Assembly (NCBI GenBank): GCA_938743325.2
Contig: OW568863.1
Location: 248,001-312,000 of the forward strand
DNA: 64,000 nucleotides
Direction of reading: 5' to 3'
From: Pycnococcus provasolii
Lineage: Eukaryota; Chlorophyta; Pseudoscourfieldiophyceae; Pseudoscourfieldiales; Pycnococcaceae
Under the pieces are notes generated by a model. That model was not told the origin of the DNA and did no database searches. It worked only from the letters and a program-made list of their open reading frames with translations. Numbering within the stretch: position 1 is the first letter of the stretch; each line of letters opens with the position of its first letter. Positions 28,693 to 39,061 of the stretch are shown here, piece by piece. The position numbers were made by a program, and so were the translations under genes.

Positions 28693-31191
28693 CTAAACTT
28701 GGCTTGCAACAAACACAGCAACCATCGCGACAAGCGACGTGGCAGCAGCCTTCGCACCACTCGACTGCTCCTGCTCCATGCGAAGCTCGTCCGTAATGTT
28801 TTGCACGCACGTGCGTGCAGACGGGCGTGGAATGGAGGACATGGTGAAGCCGCACGCGCTCGCTCCTTCAAGGGCAAGCTCCTCCGTAGCACCGAGCGAT
28901 GTCGCAAGGTTCACACCATTTGAATCGCAAAGGCATCCAGCCCAGATCCACTCCGCGAGGCCACTGCAGCACTTAGCTTCGTCCGCGCCATCAGCGCCGC
29001 ATTCGGCAAGCGGTAGGATGCGGACGAGGTCACAAGCAACACAGCGGAAGCCTGAGCGAGACGAGGTGTCCATCTCGGCAAAGCCACTCGGGCAACTCAT
29101 GTCCTCAATATACCCCATGGTAGGCGTGTTTGGTCCGCTGAATGCAATGACTTCTGCGGAATACGCACTGACGGGGTCGCGACAGAAATCGCGTCCCGTG
29201 GAAGCGAGTGTAGCTCCTCCATATGCATCCCATCCACCGCTCGCCTCCGCAATGCGCTGCAAACGGCATAGGGCGCTGGCACCTGGGCCTGGATCGCCGA
29301 CTGCTAAATGCATTTGCCCCGGAACAACAGGAACATAATCTTCCATGCCACCCTGAAGGGCAATCGACGCAATACCCAGGATCGTTGGCATAGACGCTGG
29401 TGCTGTGGTTTCGGCATCACCATCACCTTCCACCATCGTCTGGAAGTAGCCTTCTCCTTGCTCCATCTCTATGAGCGCGCGACGGGCTGCTTCAAAGTGC
29501 ACAGGACTGAGTTTGTTCAACTTCATAAGGTTGTCTTCGATGTTGGAAAGCATGTTGAAGTGCTCCGCCGGCGACATGCAGTCGCCGACAGATTTGGAGC
29601 CCGGAAGCCAGGCTACCGTGTTGTCGGGGCATTTCGTACATTCACTGCTCTCAACATCAGCAAACGTATTGGGAAGACACGTACGGCATGCAACATTTCC
29701 ACCAGCGCTGTATCGACCAGCCGCACATGGAAGGCAGGACTTGTCCATGCTGCTGTACGTGCCAGCAGGACAGTTGGAGGATGCAGTTTCAGTTTCACGT
29801 GAATTTTTGCCAATTGCAAGAGACACAAGCTCGTAAACATCTTCAGCGGGAACTTCCATCTCTTCTTGCAGCTGTTTATTTTTAATTATTTGTTGTTATA
29901 GTGTTAGTGAAGTGTCATTTATCTACCGCATAAATTAATTAAACAAACTTACCCAGTAGCTGTCAGGCACGGGTAGCAGGTAGTATTTTTGACCAAGGGC
30001 AGCTGCCGCGGACCAGAACATCATGGGTGGATCGCGCACGAATTGGAACTCAAGGACAGCAGTGCGCTCAGGTGCGAAGAGTAAGTGGCTGAGTCCCGCG
30101 CCATGGGGACCCGCTATCACAGCGGCATGGCTGAAGAGCTCGATCGTCTCATCCAAATTATCAGCCATACCATCAAACACAACCACCTCGTACTTCGTCC
30201 CCTCCACTGCACGCTCCAACGCAGCGAGCACTTCCGCTTCATTCCCAACACGACGGCTGCTCTCGTTCTTCCTGGTCGCGTAAATCACAAGATTACGTTC
30301 ATCCACAGGTGCAGCCTTGACGCCGAGCGCCTCGCGCGTCAACATCAACCCTTCACGCGAGGGAGTTATCCTCATGGAAGGCGTTGGCATCAGCAACGCA
30401 TCCGCGCTGTAGTCAACCACACCAGGAATGTCGCTGCCATTCTCCACGTATGGCTCGTACTTCACAACACGGCTCTCGTCAATCCCCAACTTCTTCAGGA
30501 ATGCGCTCTCCCAAGCACTTCCCCAGCTCAGGATCTTCATTTCTGGATGCGCATCCATATGCGGCTTCAGCATGACGAACTTCTGCAGCGTTTCGAGCAT
30601 GAAGTGGAAGTACATGTGTCCGTACCTTGTTTGTTTGATGTAGTGTGCTAGGTTAGTGCATATTTCTTTGTCCACTACAGACCCTTCAATTTTAACTTAC
30701 TTTTGAATTGTCGTGGCGAGCAGTTTGTAGTGTTTGGCTTGCGTCGTCGCCACAGGCATGGGCGGCTTCGCGTTGTTCCTTTCCCAATGCTGATTCTTCT
30801 CATGGTAGACACGTCCAGCGTCGTCAAAGACAAGCCCACTGCCACCCTGCACGTGTCCGTGCGGGATCGCCGCCACGAACGAACGGCTCGTGCTGTCAAA
30901 CGTTGACACCTCCTTTGGAGAAGTGGGAAAGTCCTGCATGAAAGTAAACTCGCTGCTCAAATCGCCCAGCACATGTTCATCAAGTACAACCGGCGCAGGC
31001 CTTTCGAACGTCGTCTCCTTGTCGCCCAGGCTCCAGAACTGCACTCCAGCAGGCAGTTCCTCAACGACGGAACGCACGACCGACCACGTACTTTCAGCCG
31101 CCATCCCAGAGGGGGAGGCAGCAGCTGACGCGGTGGTGGCGAGCGCGACGACCGTGTAGAACATTGTCGTGTTGAAGGCGTACGGCGCCAT
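28693..31191 (-). CDS. Secretory GT61-type glycosyltransferase with C-terminal Cys-rich repeat domain
   Basis: Three exons: 30701-31191 (ATG at 31191), 29953-30625 and 28693-29871, all with GTAAGT donors; intron 1 has a perfect CTAAC branch site. Phases agree (163 codons+2, 1+224 codons, phase 0), giving about 780 residues. An N-terminal hydrophobic signal (MFYTVVALATTASAAAS) precedes a GT61/DUF563 domain: YGHMYFHFMLETLQKFVML, then VIYATRKNESSRRVGNEAEV, and AAVIAGPHGAGLSHLLFAPE, the usual GT61 signature. GT61 enzymes add xylose, arabinose or GlcNAc in the secretory pathway. The last exon adds EGF/TNFR-like Cys repeats (CPAGTYSSMDKSCLPCAAGRYSAGG) and ends in a hydrophobic tail that could be a GPI signal. 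This GT61-Cys-rich combination is unusual. The acceptor substrate is unknown. Confidence 0.82.
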
Positions 31192-31734
31192 AGAAGATTG
31201 CTGTCAAACCTACCAAGCCGCAGCCAGCCAAGGAGCATACCCGTACCCGTACCCGTACCCATATCTGCACCCACACAGCGCGAGCGAGCGCGGAGAGAGC
31301 GAGAGAGGGCAGTCAGTCAGGGCAGACGTGAAACGAACGTGTGCGGACATGTAATGCGCAGGCGTGCGGAATCGCCGAGGGGCTGTTCCGGGGACCGGGG
31401 AAAATTGGGGAGGGAGGGGGGGGGGGGGGACAATCAGCCAAAATAGTCAGAGGCGTCTCTTTGGGTGTCTTTTGGTTTCTCTAAGAGACGCCACGCGCTT
31501 GTGGTTTATTCTCGGGATCCACAGTTGTTCATATTGGAATAACCGCAGGGAATCCAGTCGGGCGGCAGCCTTCTTCACTTCTACTCTTTTCACTTCCTAC
31601 CTGACAGGGAGAGCATTTCATTTCCTTTTTTTGTATGTCCGTCAGGAGGGTTCATGTACGTGAAATGTTTTCTATTAAAACCCAGATTCTGACAAAACTT
31701 GCTAACTCCCAAACCCCCTCTCAACTTTAAAAAC
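31192..31734. other. Intergenic with CCCGTA hexamers and a poly-G run
   Basis: (CCCGTA)n near 31240-31260 and a GAGCGAGAGAG run sit just upstream of the GT61 start codon. A run of about 14 G lies near 31415-31430. No protein-like frame is seen. Confidence 0.5.
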
Positions 31735-32637
31735 TTACGCGTCTTCCTTAACACGGAAGTGCCCGTGGCGACGGTGATGCCCATAACAGTTTCGGCACAC
31801 CTCGAGTCCTGAACAGCGCAAGCGAGCAGGAGTGTCTTGGCGAGAAAGATTTGTGAACTTCCCGCCGCAGTTCTCACAAACAGGCGCGAACAGTTGCTTC
31901 TGACGATCGTTGCCGTAGTTGTGCAGTCTCGTGGTGCCGCCAATCCCTTCACTCAAAAAACGAGCAACAGGGTCATCATCCTGGCGCTTACGCTTGCGAT
32001 TCCGCGTCACCACAGGCTGTGGACGCGAGGTGAAGCGGCGACCTGCGTTTCTTGCGACATACGCCATCCGCACGCACGGCAGAGTCGGCAAGCTCACACG
32101 GATACCCTGAACACGCGGAAGATACTCGCCGCCAGCCTCCTGCTCATCCGCGATTGTGCTTCCTGGGTGGACAACAAAAACTGCAGGTTGTGCTGTGGTA
32201 GCACCGCTCACCACCACGATTGTGCAGCACATCTGCTGCGCCAGCAGGACGAGCCACTGGTGGCACGCAGGGCACGTCGGCTGCGTTGTAAGCAGCACGT
32301 GCACGTGCCCAACGCGGAACGCGCAGTGCCGCTCAGCATGGTGATCGCGATCACCCGAAGCAATCGCTGGTTCCTTGTCACTGTCACAAACATCTGCTTC
32401 CGACGTCTGAGCAACATCCATCCCATCCACAAGCACATCAAGCAAACGCCGCGCATTTTTTTTGTTGTGCATTTCGCGAATGTCCTCCGTCTCCACGCGA
32501 TCGTCGTCCATATCCGCCCACGCGCTACGTACCGTCTTCACCACCTCACCCACCACGCCGGCACCACCAAGGACCGCACACGCCGCGCCGCATCCCACAC
32601 GACTAGTACCTCCCGCCTTCGAACGAGTGGATGGCAT
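31735..32637 (-). CDS. Putative deaminase-like protein with C-terminal GATA-like zinc finger
   Basis: Single exon, 300 residues, ATG at 32637 (MPSTRSKAGGTSR). A charged helical segment (SAWADMDDDRVETEDIREMH) precedes a core with DHHAERHCAF (H100-A-E102), a strand HVHVLLTT and QPTCPACHQWLVLLAQ (C122 and C125). HAE followed by CxxC after a beta strand is the zinc/catalytic pattern of cytidine-deaminase-fold enzymes, though the gap of 19 residues is shorter than the usual 24 or more, so this is tentative. A basic linker (RNRKRKRQDDD) leads to CENC-x23-CRNCYGHHRRHG, which resembles a GATA finger with a longer loop. Broken relatives occur at 50.05 and 50.8-51.35 kb, so this belongs to a dispersed family. 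The function would be nucleic-acid or nucleotide deamination if the core is real. Confidence 0.6.
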   Translation of the reverse strand: MPSTRSKAGGTSRVGCGAACAVLGGAGVVGEVVKTVRSAWADMDDDRVETEDIREMHNKKNARRLLDVLVDGMDVAQTSEADVCDSDKEPAIASGDRDHHAERHCAFRVGHVHVLLTTQPTCPACHQWLVLLAQQMCCTIVVVSGATTAQPAVFVVHPGSTIADEQEAGGEYLPRVQGIRVSLPTLPCVRMAYVARNAGRRFTSRPQPVVTRNRKRKRQDDDPVARFLSEGIGGTTRLHNYGNDRQKQLFAPVCENCGGKFTNLSRQDTPARLRCSGLEVCRNCYGHHRRHGHFRVKEDA

Positions 32638-33129
32638 GATGGAGAATGACAACAACAAACAACGAAACAAAGGAGCTCATCACGTATTGAAAAAACTGTA
32701 AAACAACTACGAATCACAACGACAACATCATCGACAACAACCTGTCGAATCCCAACATCAAATAAATTAAAATGGGTGGGAATGACAACGACATGTTCGA
32801 AGGAAAGGGAAACTAAGTAGATTTTCAGTCGGAGTATTTTCCCCCCAATCCCCGAATCAAACCTTCGACCAGGCAGGTGGTATTTTCCGCCCAGCCAGTC
32901 CACGACACATCACACAACAACAACAACAACAACAACAACCGCAGCTATGGCGTCTGGGCGTGTCGCACCGCACAGGATCCCGTGTGGCACGCCATCCACT
33001 CGACGGGTCCCCGAAGACTGTCCTTCCTCGACCACATACAACAAAATCTCTCTCTGCCCAGCCAGTGTGTGAACGACACATCCGATGGTGGCAGGCATGT
33101 CGCATCCTCCTCCTCCTCCGCCTCGCACA
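32638..33129. other. Intergenic, CAA repeats
   Basis: Carries (CAA)n at 32915-32940 and two related blocks starting GCCCAGCCAGT at about 32890 and 33057. All frames over it are low-complexity and I do not call a gene. Confidence 0.45.
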
Positions 33130-33483
33130 CAACAACAACAACCGCCGCAGCTACTACCGCTGCCGCGCCGCTCGTCAGACGGCGCGCTCACACCGCCGCG
33201 CCGCTCGACACTACCGCTGCCGCGCCGCTCGTCAGATGGCGCGCTCACACCGCCGCGCCGCTCGACACTACCGCTGCCGCGCCGCTCGTCAGATGGCGCG
33301 CTGACACCGCCGCGCCGCTGGGCACTACCGCTGCCGCGCCGCTCGGCACGCCGCCGCGCTGGATGCTGCGCTGACACCGCCGCGCCGCTGGGCACTACCG
33401 CTGCCGCGCCGCGCTGGATGCCGCGCTGACACCGCCGCGCCGCTGGGCACTACCGCTGCCGCGCCGCTCGGCACGTCGCCGCA
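33130..33483. repeat. GC-rich minisatellite A (~57-bp units)
   Basis: Units built from CCGCCGCGCCGCT, ACTACCGCTGCCGCGCCGCT and CGTCAGATGGCGCGCT repeat about five times with variants. The lack of stop codons in several frames explains the long artefactual ORFs on both strands. Confidence 0.85.
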
Positions 33484-34257
33484 ATGGATGCTGCGCCGAT
33501 CCCGCCGCGTTGTTGGGCACGCACGTTGCCGCGCTGCTGGGCACGACGTCACGACGATCTCGCCGCGCTGCTGGACATGCACGTTGCCGCGCTGCTAGGC
33601 ATGGCGTCGCGCCGATCTCGCCGCGCTGCTAGGCACGCACGTCGCCGCGCTGCTGAGCATGACGTCGCGCCGATCTCGCCGCGCTGCCGGGTACGCACGT
33701 CGCCGCGCTGCTAGGCACGCACGTCGCCGCGCTGCTGGGCATGACGTCGCGCCGATCTCGCCGCGCCGCCGGGTATGCACGTCGCCGCGCTGCCGGGCAC
33801 GCACGTTGCCGCGCTGCTGGGCACGACGTCGCGCCGATCTCGCCGCGCTGCTGGGCACGCACGTTGCCGCGCTGCTAGGCATGGCGTCGCGCCGATCTCG
33901 CCGCGCTGCTGGGCACGCTCGTCGCCGCGCTGCTAGGCATGGCGTCGCGCCGATCTCGCCGCGCTGCTAGGCACGCACGTCGCCGCGCTGCTGGGCATGA
34001 CGTCGCGCCGATCTCGCCGCGCCGCCGGGTATGCACGTCGCCGCGCTGCCGGGCACGCACGTTGCCGCGCTGCTGGGCACGACGTCGCGCCGATCTCGCC
34101 GCGCTGCTGGGCACGCACGTCGCCGCGCTGCTAGGCATGGCGTCGCGCCGATCTCGCCGCGCTGCTAGGCACGCACGCCGCCGCGCTGCTGGGCATGACG
34201 TCGCGCCGATCTCGCCGCGCTGCTAGGCACGCACGTCGCCGCGCTGCCGGGCACCGC
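33484..34257. repeat. GC-rich minisatellite B (~30/60-bp units)
   Basis: Alternating phrases GATCTCGCCGCGCTGCT, GGCACGCACGTCGCCGCGCT and GGCATGACGTCGCGCC recur about a dozen times in a higher-order pattern (33740-33930 resembles 33990-34140 closely). All six frames stay open because the unit has no stop codon; no protein is inferred. Confidence 0.9.
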
Positions 34258-34468
34258 TATCATCGCGCAAGGCCTTCATCACGCTCGTCGACAAGGCGGT
34301 CGTGCAGACCCACCCCCGCTCTCCCAAGCGCTCGCTACCAGCGCAAAGGAACTCATCACAAGACCGCACGAGCTCGCCGCCAGCCTCCAGTCACACTCAT
34401 CACTAGCATATACACATCCACGTACGCCGCGGCGAACCTAACTGACTCCATCTGCGACCGCGTGTACG

Positions 34469-35016
34469 ATGAAGCTGACACAAACTCTGCTATTCGGAAA
34501 GGCGGCGACGGGCGTTGCGCCGCCCGTGCCGCTCGCGTGCTACGCGCTCTTCGCCACAAGAGACTGCGCAACCATCGCGTCCGCTTTCACCGTGCCACGA
34601 GCACTCGCGAGGCGGAGGAAATCATTCAGGTGGCGTCGCCCATCGCGTCGCAAATTGTCTGCACGCCAATCCACCTACTCGCACTCGACGTGTACAACCG
34701 ACCTGACGCGACGAAAGGGCTGAGTAGGTTTGCGACGGTCGCCAAGCAAAGCGCAAGCACAACGCTCGCTCGCATGGGGCGCATGGCACCCGCGTACGGC
34801 CTCGGTGGGATCACCAACACATATTTAACTCATAAAGGGCACGACTACCTGCACGACGTTGCGCAGCGTAAGGCGGAGGACGCGCTGCGAGAGGAGACGC
34901 GACGTCAAGCTGAGGAGGATGCAAGACAAGGCAAAGGCGCCGACAAGCTGCGGCGCACGCAAAGCACGGTCAGCCCGAAGAAGACGATTACGCGTAAGCA
35001 GAGCTTCACGATGTGA
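34469..35016 (+). pseudogene. Frameshifted gene for a conserved organellar-type membrane protein
   Basis: Two frames carry the protein signal. From the ATG at 34469, frame 1 reads MKLTQTLLFGKAATGVAPP and ALFATRDCATIASAFTVP. After about 34610 the signal moves to another frame, reading ASPIASQIVCTPIHLLALDV, YNRPDATKG, APAYGLGGITNTYLT and a charged helical end. TPxHLLxLDxYNRP after an RDxxTIxxxFxxP segment is a pattern I associate with a mitochondrial membrane protein family known mainly from fungi and algae, but I cannot name it. A single-base indel around 34590-34620, real or from assembly, would explain the break; a very small intron is the alternative. It follows the GC-rich minisatellite directly. 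Confidence 0.5.
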
Positions 35017-35425
35017 AATCACGAAATCACCAGCGTTAATAATATATATATTTATATATTCATGAAACAGAAACAATTGATTTAATTGCCGATGTTAGGT
35101 ACAGTAGTAAGTAGTTAGTTTTAGTGTCCCGCGGGCATCACGAGCATTGCGGTCTTCGCGGTGTCGGCGTAGGCACGCCGATCGGAATGGCGGCGCAAGG
35201 CGCGACGCCAAGCTTCACGCGTCGCCTCCTCATGCGTCAGCAGGCAGGAAGGAGCATGGTGGAGGGGCGTGTGGGATGGTTCGCGGACGCCGTTGCACGT
35301 CTCGCTGGAGACGTTGGAATCTGGATGCACCAGCGCGAGCTGCGCCGTTGTCCAGCGCCGTTGCTTGGGATCTGATGAGTGGTGTGGTGTGGTTGGTAAT
35401 CAAACAAATCGTTCATGTTGAGTCT
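35017..35425. other. Short intergenic interval, ambiguous small frames
   Basis: Both strands carry open frames at 35120-35390. The minus frame (TREAWRRALRRHSDRRAYAD) and the plus frame from the ATG at 35187 (MAAQGATPSFTRRLLM, 62 residues) are both plausible, but neither has supporting homology or splice evidence, so no gene is called. Confidence 0.4.
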
Positions 35426-36397
35426 TCAATAAAATTCTACAAATCTTAGTACACCATCACGGTCTCCCACAGCCACCGCACTCCGTCCGTCGTCCAAAGC
35501 ACACAGTGACAAACACGAAATTGGCTTCGACGACGTCTCTGGATTGCTAAATGTTCCAACGCACGCAAATTTGCGTGCGTCCCAGAGGCTTACCGTACCG
35601 TCCATTCCACCCGTTGCAAGAAAAGCCCGCGCGTCTGAGCGCAGTGTCGACGGTCCCATTTTCCCATGCGCCGGCAAACTTGCGACTGGGCTGGAGACGC
35701 GCACATCGAACACGCACCAAGCGTCTTGCACGGCAGCTGCGACGACGGGTCCGAGCGCCGGGATGCCTGCGACGTCACGCACGTCCGACGAACGTGTTTG
35801 CAGTGCACTTGTCGTTGACGTTGTGACGTCGTGGACGACGACTCTACCCTTGCCACGCAAGCCGACGACGACTTGTTCAAGCCCAGGCATCATGCACACG
35901 CCTGCAACTTCGTCGTCCACAGCGTTGTGCCACGTCGGAGCCAACGCCTCGTCGCTTGCGGTGGCTGCTGCACTCATGTCCCACATCGCGACGGAGTCTT
36001 TGCTCGCAGAGGCGAGACGCGTTTCCAACACATCTAAGCTGTGAACACCACGCTTGTGGTGCCGGAGACATCTTCTCATTTCCCCGCTTGTGACGTCGAA
36101 CACGCGCAGCAGTGTATTTTCGTCTGGGAACATGCCCCCCGAGCATGCCACAGCGACAAGGTTAGGTGCGATGATGCGCAGCGCGTACACCCACGCTTGC
36201 GTCTCCGTTTTTATTCCTTTTGCGTCGCCCGATGATGCGTCCCAAGCACGGACGAGGCAATCCCATCCAGCGGTAACGATAAGAGAAGGTTTCCCACTCG
36301 CCATTTCAAGAATATCGCACGCTGAGCATCCCCCCGTCGCGCCTGCCCCACTGTCGTGCGCACGTGAATTCTCGAAGACGAGCGAGGACGTGGACAT
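35426..36397 (-). CDS. WD40 repeat protein (small beta-propeller)
   Basis: 323 residues, single exon, ATG at 36397. WD-type blades are seen at SLIVTAGWDCLVRAWDAS, NTLLRVFDVTSGEMRRCLRH, TRLASASKDSVAMWDMS, GRVVVHDVTTS, AWCVFDVRVS and FLATGGMDGTVSLWDARKF. That makes about six to seven blades and no extra domain. I cannot assign it to a specific WD subfamily. The neighbouring GH3 gene starts divergently 268 bases away. Confidence 0.8.
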   Translation of the reverse strand: MSTSSLVFENSRAHDSGAGATGGCSACDILEMASGKPSLIVTAGWDCLVRAWDASSGDAKGIKTETQAWVYALRIIAPNLVAVACSGGMFPDENTLLRVFDVTSGEMRRCLRHHKRGVHSLDVLETRLASASKDSVAMWDMSAAATASDEALAPTWHNAVDDEVAGVCMMPGLEQVVVGLRGKGRVVVHDVTTSTTSALQTRSSDVRDVAGIPALGPVVAAAVQDAWCVFDVRVSSPVASLPAHGKMGPSTLRSDARAFLATGGMDGTVSLWDARKFACVGTFSNPETSSKPISCLSLCALDDGRSAVAVGDRDGVLRFVEFY

Positions 36398-36664
36398 GAT
36401 GAACTGGTTAATTCAAATAAAACAACGACAACAACAGCTGATTGAAACGTGAGAGTCACGGGAAAAACGATAATGAGGAGGGTACTGAACGTAACGGAAG
36501 GGAAGGGGAAGGGAAGGGAATCCAGTAGTCTATTGGGGATCCGCCATGGAACCTCTTGTATTGTTTCCTCCTCTTTTTTTTACCAACTAAACTTGACTTT
36601 TCCTCCGCCACGTGGATGGATGGATCGATCCGTCGTGAATGAAACGTTGTCACGCCCCTTGTCC

Positions 36665-39010
36665 ATGATGGCCTTTCCTCCTCTGCGCCTCATCCTAAAT
36701 ATCATTTTCTTTATAATAGCAACCTCATCAACAGCACCAGCATCAACACGTTCTCTTGTTGTTGATGTGAATCGAAAATCTGCCAGCACATTATTTCTAG
36801 CAGCAAAACAAGCCACAACAACAACAACAACAACAACGCCATTGTTGTCGTCACCTCCAAAAAAACGATGGCCGCGACCATGCCAGTCCTCCTCCTCCCC
36901 CTCCTCATCATCAGAAGACTCCTCCTCAGCAGCAGCATTGTTCTGCGATCCAACCTTGCCGCTTGCCACGCGAATCAAACTGTTCCGCTTACACCTCTCC
37001 GTCGAAGAGCGCGCAGACTTTCTCGGACACGACAACCAGTGGCACCAGTGGTGGTCGGAGGGACTGCACGGCGTCGCGTCGTCGCCAGGAGTTCGCTTTC
37101 AAGAACCTACGCCGTGCGCAACCAGCACGGCTATGCCTATCCTGACCTCATCGTCGTTCAACGATACGCTCTTCCACGAAGTTGGACAAGTCGTGGGAAA
37201 AGAAGCGCGCGTCTTTGTGAATGTCGGAAACGGAGGTGGCGTGACGTTCTTCGCGCCAAACATCAACATCTTCAGAGACCCGCGGTGGGGACGAGGAGCA
37301 GAGACGCCTGGAGAAGACCCTCTGCTTAACGGAAGATATGCCAAGGCGTACGTCACGGGTCTCCAGACGAACTACTCGTTGAGTGCGACGTGCAAACACT
37401 ACGCCGCATACAGCCTCGAAAACTGGCATAACGTGACGCGTTTCGAATTCGACGCCGAGGTGACTCTCACGGACATGGCCGACACGTACCTGCCCGCCTT
37501 CAGGGAATGCGCAGCCGCAGCGTCGTCAGTCATGTGCAGCTACAATTCCGTAAATGGCATGCCGTCGTGCTTCAACGCACCGCTCATGCGACAGCTAGCA
37601 AGCTACGACTTCAAAAACGGGTACACCGTGACGGACTGCACAGCCATCGACTGGAGTCAACAGTACCACCACACGACTCCGACGCGTGGGGAAGCGACGA
37701 TGCTCGCGCTGCAGGCGGGCATAGATGTGAACTGCGGTGACAACTACCAGCAAGTCATACCTCTGCTCATCAACAACGACACGTTATCCGTCGACGTGCT
37801 CGATCGCGCATTCGACAGGGCTGCTAGCGTGCTCTTTCGCCTCGGCTATTTCGATCCTCCTGGCACGCATCCGGCGCTAGACGCTCTTGGACCAAAGGAC
37901 GTCGACACGGCTCATGCACGGCAGGTCGCGGTTGAGACAGTTGCACAAGGCGTGGTGCTTCTTGAGAATAAGAATCGCGCCCTGCCACTCTCGAAAGAAA
38001 AGACGAAAACCATTCTAGTTGCAGGACCGCAAGCTGACGATGCACAAATGCAACTGGGAACGTATGCAGGTATCGCCTGCTCTGTATCGACGCTTCTTGG
38101 GGGCATTCGTAAGTACCTCAAGGGGGAGCAGACGGAGGTTCTGTACGCGAAAGGCTGCCTGTCTGGCGTTTCATGCACATCCACCGAAGGCTTCGACGAG
38201 GCTGAGAAGATGGCATCACGCGCGGATGTCATTGTGGTTGGGCTCGGCATCAACAAGACTGTCGAGGCTGAATTTCTCGATCGTACGGAACTTACCATTC
38301 CCGGTCATCAGGAGCAATTGCTCGACGTGCTACGAAGAGCTGCTCCAGAGGGTACACCAATCGTCGTTATTTTATTCAGCGGAGGACCCGTGGACACGCG
38401 AAAGGTGTCGCAGGCGGCCGATGCGTTGATGTGGGCTGGATACCCCGGACAGGCGGGTGGTGACGTCCTGGCTCCGATGCTGTTCGGCGACGGAGCACCG
38501 ACTGGGAAACTTACCCAGACGTGGTATCACGCAGACTTTGCGAAGGAAGTTTCTATGTTCGACATGCACATGAGACCTCGTCCTCCGTCCTATCCTGGAA
38601 GAACGTACCGCTTCTACACTGGCAACCCACTGTACAAGTTTGGCCACGGGCTGAAGTACGAGGACAGCGAGGTGGATTACTTTGACTCGAGTCTTCGAGT
38701 CACGCGCTCAGGTCCTAAACAAAAGCATTCCTCGCTATCTCTGCGCATTTCTCTGCGGAATGAGGGAAGCCGCGACACGGATGAAAGTGTGCTCGTATTT
38801 CACGAACCACCTCGAGCGGTTCCGTCAAAGCAACGATGGTGGACAGCACCACCGCAGCGCACGTTGGTGGCTTACAAACGAGTCGCCCTAAAAGCGGGAT
38901 CGACAATTGATGTTGACCTTGCGATACCGGATGACCGAGTCCTTGCAGTTGGCGGCCATTTAGCGGTGGATACACTTCGAATTGACATATCGGAAATGGT
39001 TTTGAAGTGA
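36665..39010 (+). CDS. Glycoside hydrolase family 3 (beta-xylosidase type)
   Basis: About 781 residues from the ATG at 36665 or the adjacent one at 36668; the upstream frame starts with GTG, and an in-frame ATG at 36620 is also possible. The N-terminus is a signal sequence (MAFPPLRLILNIIFFIIATS) followed by Ser/Thr-rich linker. The (beta/alpha)8 domain has FAPNINIFRDPRWGRGAETP, TCKHYAAYSLENW, SSVMCSYNSVNGMPSC and the nucleophile region YTVTDCTAIDW. The C-terminal alpha/beta and fibronectin-like domains contain GGPVDTRKVSQAADALMWAG, PGQAGGDVLAPMLFGD and YRFYTGNPLYKFGHGL. The sequence resembles plant/fungal beta-xylosidases (BXL) more than bacterial beta-glucosidases. Secretion to the wall or vacuole is inferred. 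Confidence 0.93.
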   Translation: MMAFPPLRLILNIIFFIIATSSTAPASTRSLVVDVNRKSASTLFLAAKQATTTTTTTTPLLSSPPKKRWPRPCQSSSSPSSSSEDSSSAAALFCDPTLPLATRIKLFRLHLSVEERADFLGHDNQWHQWWSEGLHGVASSPGVRFQEPTPCATSTAMPILTSSSFNDTLFHEVGQVVGKEARVFVNVGNGGGVTFFAPNINIFRDPRWGRGAETPGEDPLLNGRYAKAYVTGLQTNYSLSATCKHYAAYSLENWHNVTRFEFDAEVTLTDMADTYLPAFRECAAAASSVMCSYNSVNGMPSCFNAPLMRQLASYDFKNGYTVTDCTAIDWSQQYHHTTPTRGEATMLALQAGIDVNCGDNYQQVIPLLINNDTLSVDVLDRAFDRAASVLFRLGYFDPPGTHPALDALGPKDVDTAHARQVAVETVAQGVVLLENKNRALPLSKEKTKTILVAGPQADDAQMQLGTYAGIACSVSTLLGGIRKYLKGEQTEVLYAKGCLSGVSCTSTEGFDEAEKMASRADVIVVGLGINKTVEAEFLDRTELTIPGHQEQLLDVLRRAAPEGTPIVVILFSGGPVDTRKVSQAADALMWAGYPGQAGGDVLAPMLFGDGAPTGKLTQTWYHADFAKEVSMFDMHMRPRPPSYPGRTYRFYTGNPLYKFGHGLKYEDSEVDYFDSSLRVTRSGPKQKHSSLSLRISLRNEGSRDTDESVLVFHEPPRAVPSKQRWWTAPPQRTLVAYKRVALKAGSTIDVDLAIPDDRVLAVGGHLAVDTLRIDISEMVLK

Positions 39011-39061
39011 AAAAAAAAAAAAAAACTTTTGATTTTCAGTTTTGTTAGATTCAGATTTGGT

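Noticed and set aside
32877-34257. Long Arg/Ala/Pro-rich ORFs in all frames
   Set aside because: They arise from stop-free GC-rich minisatellite units, not from coding selection.
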